Below, in pieces: positions 1 to 8,962 of a stretch of 64,000 nt of DNA. This DNA comes from Marinimicrobium sp. C6131 (lineage in GTDB: Bacteria; Pseudomonadota; Gammaproteobacteria; Pseudomonadales; Cellvibrionaceae): assembly GCF_026153455.1 (NCBI RefSeq), contig NZ_CP110629.1, forward strand, positions 620,001-684,000. Reading direction: 5' to 3'. Position numbers and translations under genes: made by a program. Under the pieces are notes generated by a model. That model did not search any database. It saw only the letters and a program-made list of their open reading frames with translations, and was not told the origin of the DNA. Numbering within the stretch: position 1 is the stretch's first letter; each line of letters begins with the position of its first letter.

Positions 1-2
1 GC

Positions 3-1172
3 TTCGCCAGTGCCAATACGCCTGAGTGTACCGTGGCAGCGCCTGGGACAGAGGCGCTGCGAGGCGATGCCTGTGTGTCCGACGAGGCATTTACTTTTGC
101 GATCGACGTACCCGAAGGAAATTATGAGGTAACGCTCCTGTTAGGTTCACCCGATTCCGCCGCGGAGACGACCGTAAAAGCCGAGGCACGCCGCTTGATA
201 TTGCGTCCCGTCCCGACCAAAGCCGGAGAGCAGGCGAGGGCGACCTTCACCGTCAATCGAAGGGGTCCGGCATTGGAAGAGGACCGCCGTCTTTTCTTGA
301 ACTCGCGCGAACAAGGCCCACCAATGATCGCGCACTGGGATGAGCATCTGACCATCGAATTTCTGGGCAGTCCGGCGGCGGTGTCGGCAATGACGATTCA
401 ACCGGCACCGGAGGCCACTACCGTCTTCGTGGCCGGGGACTCGACCGTCACGGATCAACGCAATGAGCCCTGGGCCGGCTGGGGGCAGATGTTGCCCGCT
501 TTCTTTACGCCGGGTGTGGCCATTGCCAACCACGCCGAGTCGGGGCGGGCTCTGTTCAGCTTCGAATCGGAGAACCGGCTGGAGAAAGTCCTGAGTACCA
601 TGAAACGCGGGGATTACCTGTTGATTCAGTTCGGCCACAATGACCAGAAAGACCAGAGCGAGGGCGCCGGCCCTTTCACCACATACGCCGAAGATTTACG
701 CGAGTACATTCAGGCGGTACGGGGCAAGGGCGGTATTCCCGTGTTGGTTACACCCATGGAGCGTCGCCGCTGGAGTGAAGGAAAGCCCAGTGAAACCCTC
801 ACCGACTTCGCCACAGCGGTGCGTCAGGTCGGAGAAGAGCAGGGCGTACCGGTTATCGATCTTCACGAGATGAGCCTGGCGCTTTACGCTGCTTTGGGAG
901 AATCAGGTTCCAAAAAGGCTTTTGTACATTATCCGGCCAATACTTTTCCCAATCAGAAGCGGGCGCTGAAAGACGATACACACCACAATCCCTACGGCGC
1001 TTACCAGCTGGCTCGCGCTGTCGTAGAAGAGATTCGGAAAAAGGTGCCGGGACTGGCCAATCACTTGCGTGACGATGTGCTCCCGTTTGATCCTGCCGAG
1101 CCGGACTCCCCGAGTGCGGTCAGCATCCCGGCAAGTCCGGTGTTTCAGCTCGAGAAGCCGGAGGGTAACTGA
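3..1172 (+). CDS. Rhamnogalacturonan acetylesterase, SGNH hydrolase (5' end outside window)
   Basis: Secreted esterase expected to remove acetyl groups from the rhamnogalacturonan I backbone so that lyases and GH105 enzymes can act. The reading frame is open to the window edge (a GTG at 33 is not the true start), so signal peptide and first residues are missing. Visible from the GTG: a beta-rich N-terminal domain of about 125 residues, then the SGNH core with block I GDST (nucleophile Ser, around residue 136), an ESGRALFSF block, FGHND near residue 203, and a C-terminal DDTHHN motif supplying the catalytic Asp and His. All catalytic blocks are intact. It converges, 17 bp apart, on the GH105 gene, which belongs to the same pathway. 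The domain call is firm; the substrate is inferred from family and neighbours. Confidence 0.88.
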   Translation, partial: FASANTPECTVAAPGTEALRGDACVSDEAFTFAIDVPEGNYEVTLLLGSPDSAAETTVKAEARRLILRPVPTKAGEQARATFTVNRRGPALEEDRRLFLNSREQGPPMIAHWDEHLTIEFLGSPAAVSAMTIQPAPEATTVFVAGDSTVTDQRNEPWAGWGQMLPAFFTPGVAIANHAESGRALFSFESENRLEKVLSTMKRGDYLLIQFGHNDQKDQSEGAGPFTTYAEDLREYIQAVRGKGGIPVLVTPMERRRWSEGKPSETLTDFATAVRQVGEEQGVPVIDLHEMSLALYAALGESGSKKAFVHYPANTFPNQKRALKDDTHHNPYGAYQLARAVVEEIRKKVPGLANHLRDDVLPFDPAEPDSPSAVSIPASPVFQLEKPEGN

Positions 1173-1189
1173 GCGCTCCGGCGGAAGCG

Positions 1190-2557
1190 TTACTCCTTGA
1201 GTTGCAAAGAGCTATCGTTAATTTCGAATTCGTTGTCCTTGAGCGTCAGGATGACTTCGGCACCGGCCAGCAGAACGGGTCCGTAGCCGTGCGCGGCGTA
1301 TAGATGAACCGGTCTGTAATAGTAAAAGGCCGGGTCAAAGCCCATGCCGGTGCCAACGCAAGTCCCCTCGACCTGACCGGCATCATTGACCTGTGTTGCA
1401 ACCGCGTTCCAGGCAAGGAGTACTGCCGGAGAGTAGGCTTTTTTGTCGATGTAGCCCCGGTTGATGGCTCGCGCCATGGAGTAAGCGAAGATCGCCGTGG
1501 CGGACGTTTCCAGGTAAGTATCATTTCGGTCGAGCAACTGATGCCATAAGCCGGTTCCGTCCTGATATTGAACAAGCCCTCTGATATGCGCTCTCAGTTG
1601 ATCCAGTACACCGGCGTAGCCGGGGTGATCCTCAGGTAGGACCTCCAGCAACTCTACCATGGCCATCACGGCCCAGCCGTTGGCTCTCCCCCAGTAGAAC
1701 TCCGGGTGATCTTCCATGCCCTGCACCCAGCCGTGCATATAGAGTCCCTGGTCTTCGTTGAACATCCTCTCTGAAAACTGCTCTATCTGCTTTACCGCAT
1801 CATCAAAGTATCGGCGTTCTCCGGAGTAGTGCCCCATTTGAGCCAGCGCAGGAACGCTCATAAAGAGGTCATCCAGCCAGAGCGTGTTGTCCTGGGGGCG
1901 GTTGCGGGCCAGGGTGCCATCGTCAAGGCGAAATTGCTCCTCACTGATGTACTCGAGAAAGTTGCTGATCAGCGGCTCTACCGGAGCATCCAGGCCGTTC
2001 ATTTTTGCCTTGATCATAGCGGCGGCCAGGGAACCGGAGTCATCGAGCGAATCGGGATTCAGCACACTGCGAATCGGAGAGCGCCTCGGGTCGTCCGCGC
2101 CATGGTTCGCGGCAATATCGGCAATCAGTTTCAGGCGGGTGTTGGTGTAATCTGCATAATAGGGTTCTCCCGTCGCCTCGGAAGCCAGCAGCATGCCGGC
2201 GTAGGTGACGCCCCACTCATAGCCGGTGATGTGGAAGGCGCCCTCGCCGAGGGCAATGTTTCCTTTAATGGCTTCGGGATCCGTAATTACCTTTCCCGTA
2301 TCGGCATCCACAATGATCGAGGCCGAGTTCTCATCCAGAAAGGCATGGACCCGATCCAGAACCGCCTTGATGCTCTCCACTTCCGGGGCTCCATAAGGGG
2401 TTGGATACTCGGCGGGAAGCAGGTGAAGCGGGCCCGCCGTGTCACCGGTTTGAGCGGTGGCCTGAGAGCCTGACAGGCACAGGACGCTGAGTGCGAAACC
2501 CCTGAAGAATCGGTTGGAGATAATTTCAGTGGTTATTTTTCTAATGGGTTGATGCAT
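1190..2557 (-). CDS. GH105 unsaturated rhamnogalacturonyl hydrolase
   Basis: Hydrolyses the unsaturated galacturonyl residue from oligosaccharides made by rhamnogalacturonan lyases (YteR/YesR family). The 455-residue protein has an N-terminal signal sequence ending near SQATAQ, so it is probably periplasmic. Family hallmarks of the (alpha/alpha)6 barrel are present: LWLDDLFMSVP, FYWGRANGWAVMAMVELL, a YLETSATAIFAYSMA block and a C-terminal HGYGPVLLAGAE. ATG is preceded by GGAGG with 9 nt spacing. It is the third gene of an apparent operon transcribed from about 5.06 kb (tandem esterase, isomerase, GH105), only 18 bp downstream of the isomerase. Family assignment is strong; substrate specificity is inferred. 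Confidence 0.9.
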   Translation of the reverse strand: MHQPIRKITTEIISNRFFRGFALSVLCLSGSQATAQTGDTAGPLHLLPAEYPTPYGAPEVESIKAVLDRVHAFLDENSASIIVDADTGKVITDPEAIKGNIALGEGAFHITGYEWGVTYAGMLLASEATGEPYYADYTNTRLKLIADIAANHGADDPRRSPIRSVLNPDSLDDSGSLAAAMIKAKMNGLDAPVEPLISNFLEYISEEQFRLDDGTLARNRPQDNTLWLDDLFMSVPALAQMGHYSGERRYFDDAVKQIEQFSERMFNEDQGLYMHGWVQGMEDHPEFYWGRANGWAVMAMVELLEVLPEDHPGYAGVLDQLRAHIRGLVQYQDGTGLWHQLLDRNDTYLETSATAIFAYSMARAINRGYIDKKAYSPAVLLAWNAVATQVNDAGQVEGTCVGTGMGFDPAFYYYRPVHLYAAHGYGPVLLAGAEVILTLKDNEFEINDSSLQLKE

Positions 2558-2575
2558 GGTAGAAGCCTCCGTGGG

Positions 2576-3415
2576 CTACTTGGCCGACTGACGCAAACGC
2601 TCCAGAATACCCTGGACGTTCTCAGGATTGGTGCTCTCGAGAATGGTATGGATGCCGGGTTTGATTTTCTGAATCAATGACATCAGATAGCGGTGATCCA
2701 TTTCGCCGGTGCCGGAAGGCAGGTCTCCTTCCTTCATTCCATCCTTGATCACGAAGTCCTTGCTGTGTATCGCGACGATTCGGTCTCCGAACAGTCTGAA
2801 GGCTTCGTCCATCAACGACTGCTGTTGGTGGCACTGGTCCAGCGGGAAAAAGTTCACCGGGTCGTAAATGACCTGAACATTGGGTGAGTCCACCAGCTCC
2901 AGCATTCTTACCATTTTCTCGTAGCTGTGTACCGTATGATGGTGTGCCACGCCTTCAATACCCACAATGGTGCCGTATTTCTCGGCGGTATCGGCCAGGC
3001 GTCGGACGGAATCGACCAACTCCAGAAACGAGCTTTCTTTCCGGCTGTCGGGGTGATAGCTACAATCGCCGTTCTTGGAGCCGGTCTCGGTGCCGACAAT
3101 AGCGCAGCCGAAATCCCGGGCAAAGCGCAGGTGTTCTTCGAAGCGCTGCAGCGCCTGTTCTTTGGCGTCGGGGTCCGGGTGAGTCGGGTTGATATAGCAA
3201 CCCAGTACGGCGATGTTGATCCCCTGTGCGGCAAAGACATCGCGCACGTGGTTGGCGAACCCGGGGGTCAGTTGTCCGGGCTGTTCCGTCAGGACGGGAA
3301 ACGACTTGGCGGGTGCGAGCTGCACGCAGGAGACATCGTATTGACCGAGCTTTGCCGCAATCTCCGCGGGTGTACCCTGACCATAGTCGTGTGCTCTCAG
3401 GCCCAAATTCAGCAT
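2576..3415 (-). CDS. Sugar phosphate isomerase/epimerase (AP endonuclease 2 TIM barrel)
   Basis: A 279-residue xylose-isomerase-like TIM-barrel protein with no signal peptide, hence cytoplasmic. The metal-site pattern of the family is visible: GTETGS (Glu) near residue 110, the VGIEGVAHHHTVHS block (Glu, His), VIYDPVNFF (Asp), IVAIHSKDFVIK (His) and TILEST (Glu). Family members isomerise or epimerise keto sugars or act on inositol derivatives; here it is presumably a late step in catabolism of uronate or rhamnose released from pectin. An AGGAAGA box precedes the ATG. It lies 45 bp after the tandem esterase and 18 bp before GH105, so co-transcription is likely. The exact substrate cannot be read from sequence. 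Confidence 0.8.
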   Translation of the reverse strand: MLNLGLRAHDYGQGTPAEIAAKLGQYDVSCVQLAPAKSFPVLTEQPGQLTPGFANHVRDVFAAQGINIAVLGCYINPTHPDPDAKEQALQRFEEHLRFARDFGCAIVGTETGSKNGDCSYHPDSRKESSFLELVDSVRRLADTAEKYGTIVGIEGVAHHHTVHSYEKMVRMLELVDSPNVQVIYDPVNFFPLDQCHQQQSLMDEAFRLFGDRIVAIHSKDFVIKDGMKEGDLPSGTGEMDHRYLMSLIQKIKPGIHTILESTNPENVQGILERLRQSAK

Positions 3416-3460
3416 AAAACGTCTTCCTGTGGTTGATCTGTTCGGTGTTTGGAGATGTCG

Positions 3461-4990
3461 CTACAGAATGCCTTCAAGCCCCTGGGCGACCACTTTGGCA
3501 TTCAGTTGGGCCCCTTCGCGGGACGTGTGGGTGTGTTTGTCGGCAAAAAAGGCTTCGACTTTTTCCGGCCCCAGCTCGTCATAACGTTCGGCGACCCATT
3601 CGTGCAGATCGATCAGCGCGACGCCGCTTTCCGCGGCGACCTGTCGGGCCCACTGAGGGTAACTGTCGTCCGGGCGGGCAATCCGCTCACCGCTGTCGTC
3701 CCAGATTTTCCGGGGCACCGGGGTGGCGAGGATGGGAGTCACACCTCGGGCATAGGCCTCGCCAATCATTTTGCGCAGGTACCAGCCGTAGGTGTGAACC
3801 GTTTCAGGCTGGCCGGTCAGAAGGTTGTCGATGTCCTGCTCGGCGGCACCGACCCCCTTGATGGTGCCCCGTGCCCGCTCTTTATCATTGAGTGGAGCGG
3901 AGTCATTGTGACCAAACTGGATCACCACATAATCACCGGGGCGCGCCATGTTCAGGGTTCGCTCCCAGTGGCCGCCGGTTACAAAAGTCCGGCTGCTGAA
4001 ACCGCCGATGGCGCGATTGACAAAGTTGTAGTCCTCGGCGCTCAGATAATCGTCAATGAAATCACCCCAACCCCACTGACCACCGGCGCCATCGCCCCAA
4101 CCGTTGCGCACGGTGGAGTCGCCGACCATAAAAATGCTGGTCTTCCCGGGGTGGGCGATTACCGGCAGGCGCAGAAACGTCCAGTCGTAGGCCATCACTT
4201 TGCGGCCTTTAGCGGAATACAGCTCCGCCGCCAGGGTGGGACGCAGCCCCTTCAGCGCCGATACGATGGTCTCGACGTGAAGCTCGGCGCCCGCCTCGTT
4301 AAAATGGGTGTGGTCCTTCGGGTAGAGTTCCGCCACCCGCTCGGCGCCCAGGCGGTCCAGCTTGTCGGCCACCGGGTTGGTCACATCGATAAACGGTGTG
4401 TCCAGCGCCCAGGCGAGCTGGCGCATCCAGTAACCGTACTGGCCGTGGCGACGCTCAACACGGTCATTTTCCCACCGGTTACGGACCGTCATCGACAAAA
4501 GGATCGGCGTGGCGTCCTTGGCTTTCACGTCCGCCACCATCTGGCGAATGTAGTGCCCAAAGGTATACACCGTTTCGTTCTTGCCGGTCACCTGATTGGT
4601 AATCTCGGTCCGTTCGTCGCTCAGTCCGGGCAGGGAGCCCCGCGCCCGGCTGTCATCATTGATCGCCCCGGCATCGTTATGCCCGAACTGGATCAACACC
4701 AGATCGCCGGGCTTGACGTCCTCGATCAGAGACTGCCACAACCCTTCGGTAATAAACGTCCGGCTGCTCCGACCGCCCCGCGCCCGGTTATCCACGACCA
4801 CTTTGTCCTCATCCAGAAAGCTCTGCAGGGTGGCGCCCCAGCCCTGGTGGTCCTTGTTCTGGTAGGACGCCGCCGTGGAGTCCCCGGCAATAAAGAGGGT
4901 CTGGGGGTGCAGCTCCTCGGCGAAGCAGGGCAGTGAAAGCAGGAGTATCGCGAGCTGCGCGACGATTCGGAGGATTCCCTTGTTAGGCAT
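3461..4990 (-). CDS. Tandem two-domain rhamnogalacturonan acetylesterase (SGNH-SGNH)
   Basis: A 509-residue exported protein made of two homologous SGNH/GDSL esterase domains. Start is set at MPNKGILRI, which begins a signal peptide (cleavage near CFAEE); the longer frame upstream has no signal-like features. Domain 1 (about 30-250): LFIAGDST (Ser38), GGRSSRTF, FGHND at 102-106, KDHTH with Asp226/His229. Domain 2 (about 284-509): IFMVGDST (Ser292), GGFSSRTF, FGHND near 359-363, ADKHTH near the C-terminus. The linker is about 30 residues. The shared ERARG/DSRARG and TGxxETVxTxGxYxRxM blocks show an internal duplication. Oddity: in domain 2 the Asp lies four, not three, residues before the last His. 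First gene of the operon with the isomerase and GH105. Confidence 0.87.
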   Translation of the reverse strand: MPNKGILRIVAQLAILLLSLPCFAEELHPQTLFIAGDSTAASYQNKDHQGWGATLQSFLDEDKVVVDNRARGGRSSRTFITEGLWQSLIEDVKPGDLVLIQFGHNDAGAINDDSRARGSLPGLSDERTEITNQVTGKNETVYTFGHYIRQMVADVKAKDATPILLSMTVRNRWENDRVERRHGQYGYWMRQLAWALDTPFIDVTNPVADKLDRLGAERVAELYPKDHTHFNEAGAELHVETIVSALKGLRPTLAAELYSAKGRKVMAYDWTFLRLPVIAHPGKTSIFMVGDSTVRNGWGDGAGGQWGWGDFIDDYLSAEDYNFVNRAIGGFSSRTFVTGGHWERTLNMARPGDYVVIQFGHNDSAPLNDKERARGTIKGVGAAEQDIDNLLTGQPETVHTYGWYLRKMIGEAYARGVTPILATPVPRKIWDDSGERIARPDDSYPQWARQVAAESGVALIDLHEWVAERYDELGPEKVEAFFADKHTHTSREGAQLNAKVVAQGLEGIL

Positions 4991-5062
4991 GGACAGTGTC
5001 TCTTTATTGGAGGTTGGCGTTCCGGAGGACGTCGCAGAACGCCTTATGGCAACAAAGTGATC

Positions 5063-5092
5063 ACTATAGACGTAAATTGACTCAATATGCAA
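5063..5092 (-). promoter_or_regulatory. Candidate sigma70 promoter of the esterase-isomerase-GH105 operon
   Basis: On the minus strand, TTGCAT (5092-5087) and TATAGT (5068-5063) are separated by 18 nt, in AT-rich DNA about 70 bp before the tandem-esterase start. It fits a housekeeping promoter by eye only. The CAATATGC motif occurs twice in 15 bp here (5083-5095), which could be part of a regulator site. Confidence 0.4.
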
Positions 5093-5299
5093 TATGCTGG
5101 TAATTATTGAGCTGAGTGGCGAGTTGTCCAGAAACCACTGTTTCCCTGTTGGACAGGCCCTCAAACCTGGATGTCCCCTCCGCCGGACGCCGGATCGAGA
5201 GACTCCTCATGGCGCTCCACCCGGCTTGGTGATAGATCGGAAGATACGCTATATTGGGTCGGACAGAGTTTGACTCGAATAATTAACAAGGAGGATAAG

Positions 5300-6529
5300 A
5301 TGCAGCCACACCCTATGGGCCCCACTGAAGAATCCGAACGCTTGGTTCACTTGGACATTTTACGTGGCTTTGCTTTATTCGGTATCTTATTGGTCAACTT
5401 TCAATGGTTTACTCGACCTCTCCAAGCAATATATCTGGGGTATGACCCGTCTCTCACCGACACCAACCTCACCGTTGACTGGTTGATCAGTTGGTTGGCG
5501 GAAGGCAAATTTTACCCTTTATTTGCCCTGTTGTTTGGTGTCAGCTTTACATTGATGGCTGAACGTGCAGACGTCAGGGATACCCGCTTCTGGACAACGT
5601 ATTGCCGTCGCTTATTGATGTTGGCTTTCATCGGGCTGCTGCATGTGGCTTTTGTCTGGTCTGGTGATATTTTATTGGTTTATGCCGTATGTGCGGCGGT
5701 GATGCTTGTGCTGTTTCGGCGGACACCGGTGCAGCGATTGTGGAAATGGGCCCTGGTGCCAATAGGAATACCGTTTTTGCTAATCGGTGTATTGGCGCTG
5801 TCATCGTTCATTGACCCCTCCTCAATGAACGATATGCGTGAAGATCTTGTGCAAGAGAAAGCCGAGTTGCTAGCGGATGTTGAGCGGGCTCGCGCGGTAT
5901 ACAGTGACGGCAGTTACATCGAGGTGACACGCGAACGCATCAACGGCTACCTGAGCTACGTGTCTTCTGACGAAATCCTCGTGTTCCCCACGGTGATAGC
6001 TTATTTTCTGCTGGGCCGTTGGCTGGCTGTATCACGCCGAGTGATTGATCTCCACAGGCATCGCCGGTTTTTGCGGTCCTGGGCGATCGTGGGTTTTCCT
6101 TCAGGGCTGGTTTTGTCGGCTTTGGCCGCCGCTCTTATGTATCGTGGCGATATTGCTCTACTGGATCAGTTCTCTCTCGTGGGGGCATGGTTAGCGTCGG
6201 TGGCCGGTGTGGTTTTACCACTCGGTTATCTGGCGGTGGTGGTACTGAATGCCTCAACACTCCGCTGGTTGGCACCAGTGGGTCGCATGGCGCTCAGTCA
6301 GTACCTGTTGCAATCCTTGGTTTGGACCACAGTCTTCTATGGCTATGGGTTGGGACTCTGGGGACAAGTGCCCAGAATCTGGCACCCAGCGCTGGTTGTG
6401 GTGTTTTTTGCGCTGCAAGTAGTCAGCAGTCACTGGTGGTTAAAGCACTTTCGCTACGGTCCCGTCGAATGGTTATGGCGTTGCTTTACCTACTGGCGTT
6501 GGCAGCCTTTGCGTCGCGAGCTTCGTTGA
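5300..6529 (+). CDS. DUF418 family inner-membrane protein
   Basis: A 409-residue polytopic membrane protein. The start is placed at MQPHPMGP because AAGGAGGATAAG ends 3 nt before this ATG; the longer upstream frame lacks such a site. LDILRGFALFGILLVN at residues 16-31 is the family signature, followed by about 8-10 hydrophobic segments. The C-terminal half has the DUF418 pattern around RWLAPVGRMALSQYLLQS and a YGPVEWLWR motif close to the end. Function of the family is unproven; a role in transport or surface acyl/glycan modification is only a guess. It is divergent from the esterase operon and 94 bp upstream of the GH67-N-like hydrolase. Its codon use is more AT-rich than its neighbours. Confidence 0.85.
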   Translation: MQPHPMGPTEESERLVHLDILRGFALFGILLVNFQWFTRPLQAIYLGYDPSLTDTNLTVDWLISWLAEGKFYPLFALLFGVSFTLMAERADVRDTRFWTTYCRRLLMLAFIGLLHVAFVWSGDILLVYAVCAAVMLVLFRRTPVQRLWKWALVPIGIPFLLIGVLALSSFIDPSSMNDMREDLVQEKAELLADVERARAVYSDGSYIEVTRERINGYLSYVSSDEILVFPTVIAYFLLGRWLAVSRRVIDLHRHRRFLRSWAIVGFPSGLVLSALAAALMYRGDIALLDQFSLVGAWLASVAGVVLPLGYLAVVVLNASTLRWLAPVGRMALSQYLLQSLVWTTVFYGYGLGLWGQVPRIWHPALVVVFFALQVVSSHWWLKHFRYGPVEWLWRCFTYWRWQPLRRELR

Positions 6530-6623
6530 ATGGATGCAAACCCTGAGCGCCATCCAAGTGGTTCTATTGACTATATGCTGTGGGCTGGGTAACGTAGAGC
6601 CTTGTTCTGCAGGGTTGAAACTT

Positions 6624-8789
6624 ATGACAATAAAACGCTTGTTCCCTTCGTTTGTGCTCCTCTTTCTTTTGAACGCTACCGCAGCCTGTGCTCAGGAGGT
6701 GACGCTCGTCTACGACGAGACGGTGCCACAGGAGGCCTATGCCGCCCGGAAACTGGGTGAGGCCCTGGAAGAGCAGGGCTATGAGCTCGGCTCGGATCGG
6801 AGCGGTTACGATCATCTGGTCAGTCTGTCGGTGCATGAAGAGAGGCTGGGTTCTGAAGCCTTTGCTATTGTGCCCGAGGACAGGGTCACGAGCGTCTATG
6901 GGGGCGATCACCGGGGGCTGATCTATGGCGCGCTCGCCCTGGCCGAGACGTTGCGCAACGGCACGCCGCTGACGTCGGTGGAAGCCACCGAACAGAGCCC
7001 GAATCTGGCGTTTCGCGGGATCAAATACAATCTGCCCTGGGAAACCTACCGGCCCAGCTCAGCGCTGGACCAGCACTACGACACGGCCCGGGATCTCGAA
7101 TATTGGGAGGCGTTTCTGGATATGATGGTGGCGAACCGCTTCAACGCCATCAGCCTGTGGAATCTGCACCCTTTCACGTTCATGATCCAGCCGAAAAATT
7201 TCCCCGAAGCGAGCCCCTGGTCCGATAAAGAATTCGCCCAGTGGCAGCGTCTCTACCGCGAGATCTTCCGGATGGCAAAGGAGCGTGGGTTGGACACCTA
7301 CCTGGTCCACTGGAGCATTTTTGTCAGCCGGGAATTTGCCGAGGCCCACTCCGTCGCGGAGCAGAACTTTTATCCACACTACTATGTGGAAGGCGATACC
7401 TCTGAGATCGTGCGGCGTTATCTGCGCGAAAGCGTGACCCAGGTGCTGGAGGAGTATCCCAACCTGGATGGGTTTGGTATTTCCCACGGTGAAGGCATGG
7501 CTGGCATGACGCCTCTTGAGCGCCAGAAGTGGATGGATGATGTGTTGATCGCGGGGATGCTGGACGCTGATCGCCCCGTGAAACTCATTCACCGCGTCCC
7601 TTTTTCCTCGGGAACCGGTTCGGAGCCGGGCGTCAGCAAGAGTGTGGAAGTGGTGACCCGCGATGCGATGGAGAAGCTGGAGGATCGCTTCGATGGCCCG
7701 ATCTGGGTGGAAATGAAGTTCAATTGGTCCCATGCCCATTCCACACCGGAGCTGGTGAAGGTCCACGGCGGCAAGCTGGGCGACACTTATTTCAAACCGA
7801 CGCCCAAAAACTACAAGGTCACCTGGCAGGCACGCAACGAAGACTTCTTTGCCCTGCGCTGGGGCGTGCCCGATTTCATTCGTCAACATATCGCTCTGAA
7901 TGGCGCGGCGGACTATGTGGGCGGTTATTTTGTCGGCTCGGAAACCTACATCCCGGCGCTCGATTACTTCACCGCGGTGGACGAGCCGGTCGACTGGAAC
8001 TGGGCCTTCGAGCGCCAGTGGTTGTTCTATCAGCTTTGGGGCCGTCTGCTTTACGATCCTGAAACGCCCGACTCGGTGTTTCAGGCGGCATTCAACCGCC
8101 GGTACGGGGCCAAGGGAGATAACCTGTTGAACGCTTACTCTCTGGCCTCATCCACCCAGTTGCGGCTGGCCTCGCTGTATGACTCGCGCTGGGATTTCAC
8201 CCTCTACAGCGAGGGCTTTCTGGCGCTGCAGGGCGACTACACCCGTTATATTTCGGTTGACCACCTTATCGACCATCCCACCATGGACCCGGATTATGTC
8301 TCGGTGGCGGATTTCGTAGAGACGATGCACGAAGGCGGCTCTTTCGGCGTTGACCGCATTACTCCGCCGATTCTGGCCGAGCAGCTTGAGCGCGACAATC
8401 GCGAGGCGCTTCGGCTGGTAGAAGGTATTGATACCGAGGGCAATGCCTCGCTCATGTACGAAGTGGCCGACGTCAAAACCTGGGCCCATCTCGGTCTGCA
8501 TCTTGCGGAGAAGCTGAAAGGCGCCGTGGCGCTACACCGTTACCGTCTGTACGGTGATGACGAACAGCAGCAGGTGGCTATCCGGCATTTACAGCAGGCC
8601 CTCGCGCACTGGGACCAGGTGGTGGCGATCACCCGGCCGATTTACCGCGACATGCCGCTGACCCACTACAACCACAACTTCTTCGAGGCCAATGACGATA
8701 ATCTCTTTCATTGGGCCCTGGTTCGGGATGAGGTGGCGCAAGACGTTGAAATTGCCCGCAGTGCCGAGCCAGAAGGTTCGGCCAGATGA
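6624..8789 (+). CDS. GH67-N-like exported glycoside hydrolase of unclear family
   Basis: A 721-residue secreted protein. The start at MTIKRLFPS gives a clean signal peptide (hydrophobic FVLLFLLNATAACA, then QE); the longer frame from 6534 has no signal-like start. Residues about 22-120 look like the beta-alpha N-terminal domain of alpha-glucuronidases and hexosaminidases (LGEALEEQGYEL, GGDHRGLIYGALALAETL). A TIM-barrel-like core follows, with FRGIKYNLPWETYR, NRFNAISLWNLHPF, DGFGISHGEGM and IWVEMKFNWSHAHST. The GISHGE and WVEMKF acidic residues are candidate catalytic carboxylates. The C-terminal ~200 residues are helical. It differs from classical GH67 and GH115 enzymes in the motifs I know, so the family is left open. 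Context suggests action on pectic side-chain uronosyl residues. Confidence 0.65.
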   Translation: MTIKRLFPSFVLLFLLNATAACAQEVTLVYDETVPQEAYAARKLGEALEEQGYELGSDRSGYDHLVSLSVHEERLGSEAFAIVPEDRVTSVYGGDHRGLIYGALALAETLRNGTPLTSVEATEQSPNLAFRGIKYNLPWETYRPSSALDQHYDTARDLEYWEAFLDMMVANRFNAISLWNLHPFTFMIQPKNFPEASPWSDKEFAQWQRLYREIFRMAKERGLDTYLVHWSIFVSREFAEAHSVAEQNFYPHYYVEGDTSEIVRRYLRESVTQVLEEYPNLDGFGISHGEGMAGMTPLERQKWMDDVLIAGMLDADRPVKLIHRVPFSSGTGSEPGVSKSVEVVTRDAMEKLEDRFDGPIWVEMKFNWSHAHSTPELVKVHGGKLGDTYFKPTPKNYKVTWQARNEDFFALRWGVPDFIRQHIALNGAADYVGGYFVGSETYIPALDYFTAVDEPVDWNWAFERQWLFYQLWGRLLYDPETPDSVFQAAFNRRYGAKGDNLLNAYSLASSTQLRLASLYDSRWDFTLYSEGFLALQGDYTRYISVDHLIDHPTMDPDYVSVADFVETMHEGGSFGVDRITPPILAEQLERDNREALRLVEGIDTEGNASLMYEVADVKTWAHLGLHLAEKLKGAVALHRYRLYGDDEQQQVAIRHLQQALAHWDQVVAITRPIYRDMPLTHYNHNFFEANDDNLFHWALVRDEVAQDVEIARSAEPEGSAR

Positions 8790-8962
8790 GGTTATAGCCG
8801 CCATTATCCATCACAGACCGAATGTTCTCACCGGGCACCGTCGTAGGTCCATTCCGTTGGAAAAGAACTGTCCGATCAATCCGGCTTTTTTGGGCGCCAC
8901 GCTTCCTTGATCTGTCGTAATGGTCTGATAATCCCGGATATCCAGTGAACATGACGGCTCAA

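Noticed and set aside
3449..4936. 495-codon frame opposite the tandem esterase
   Set aside because: Shadow of a gene with two sets of catalytic motifs.
8790..8962. Possible remnant gene between the GH67-N-like gene and the beta-helix lipoprotein
   Set aside because: Short frames on both strands, no motif or start; treated as intergenic.
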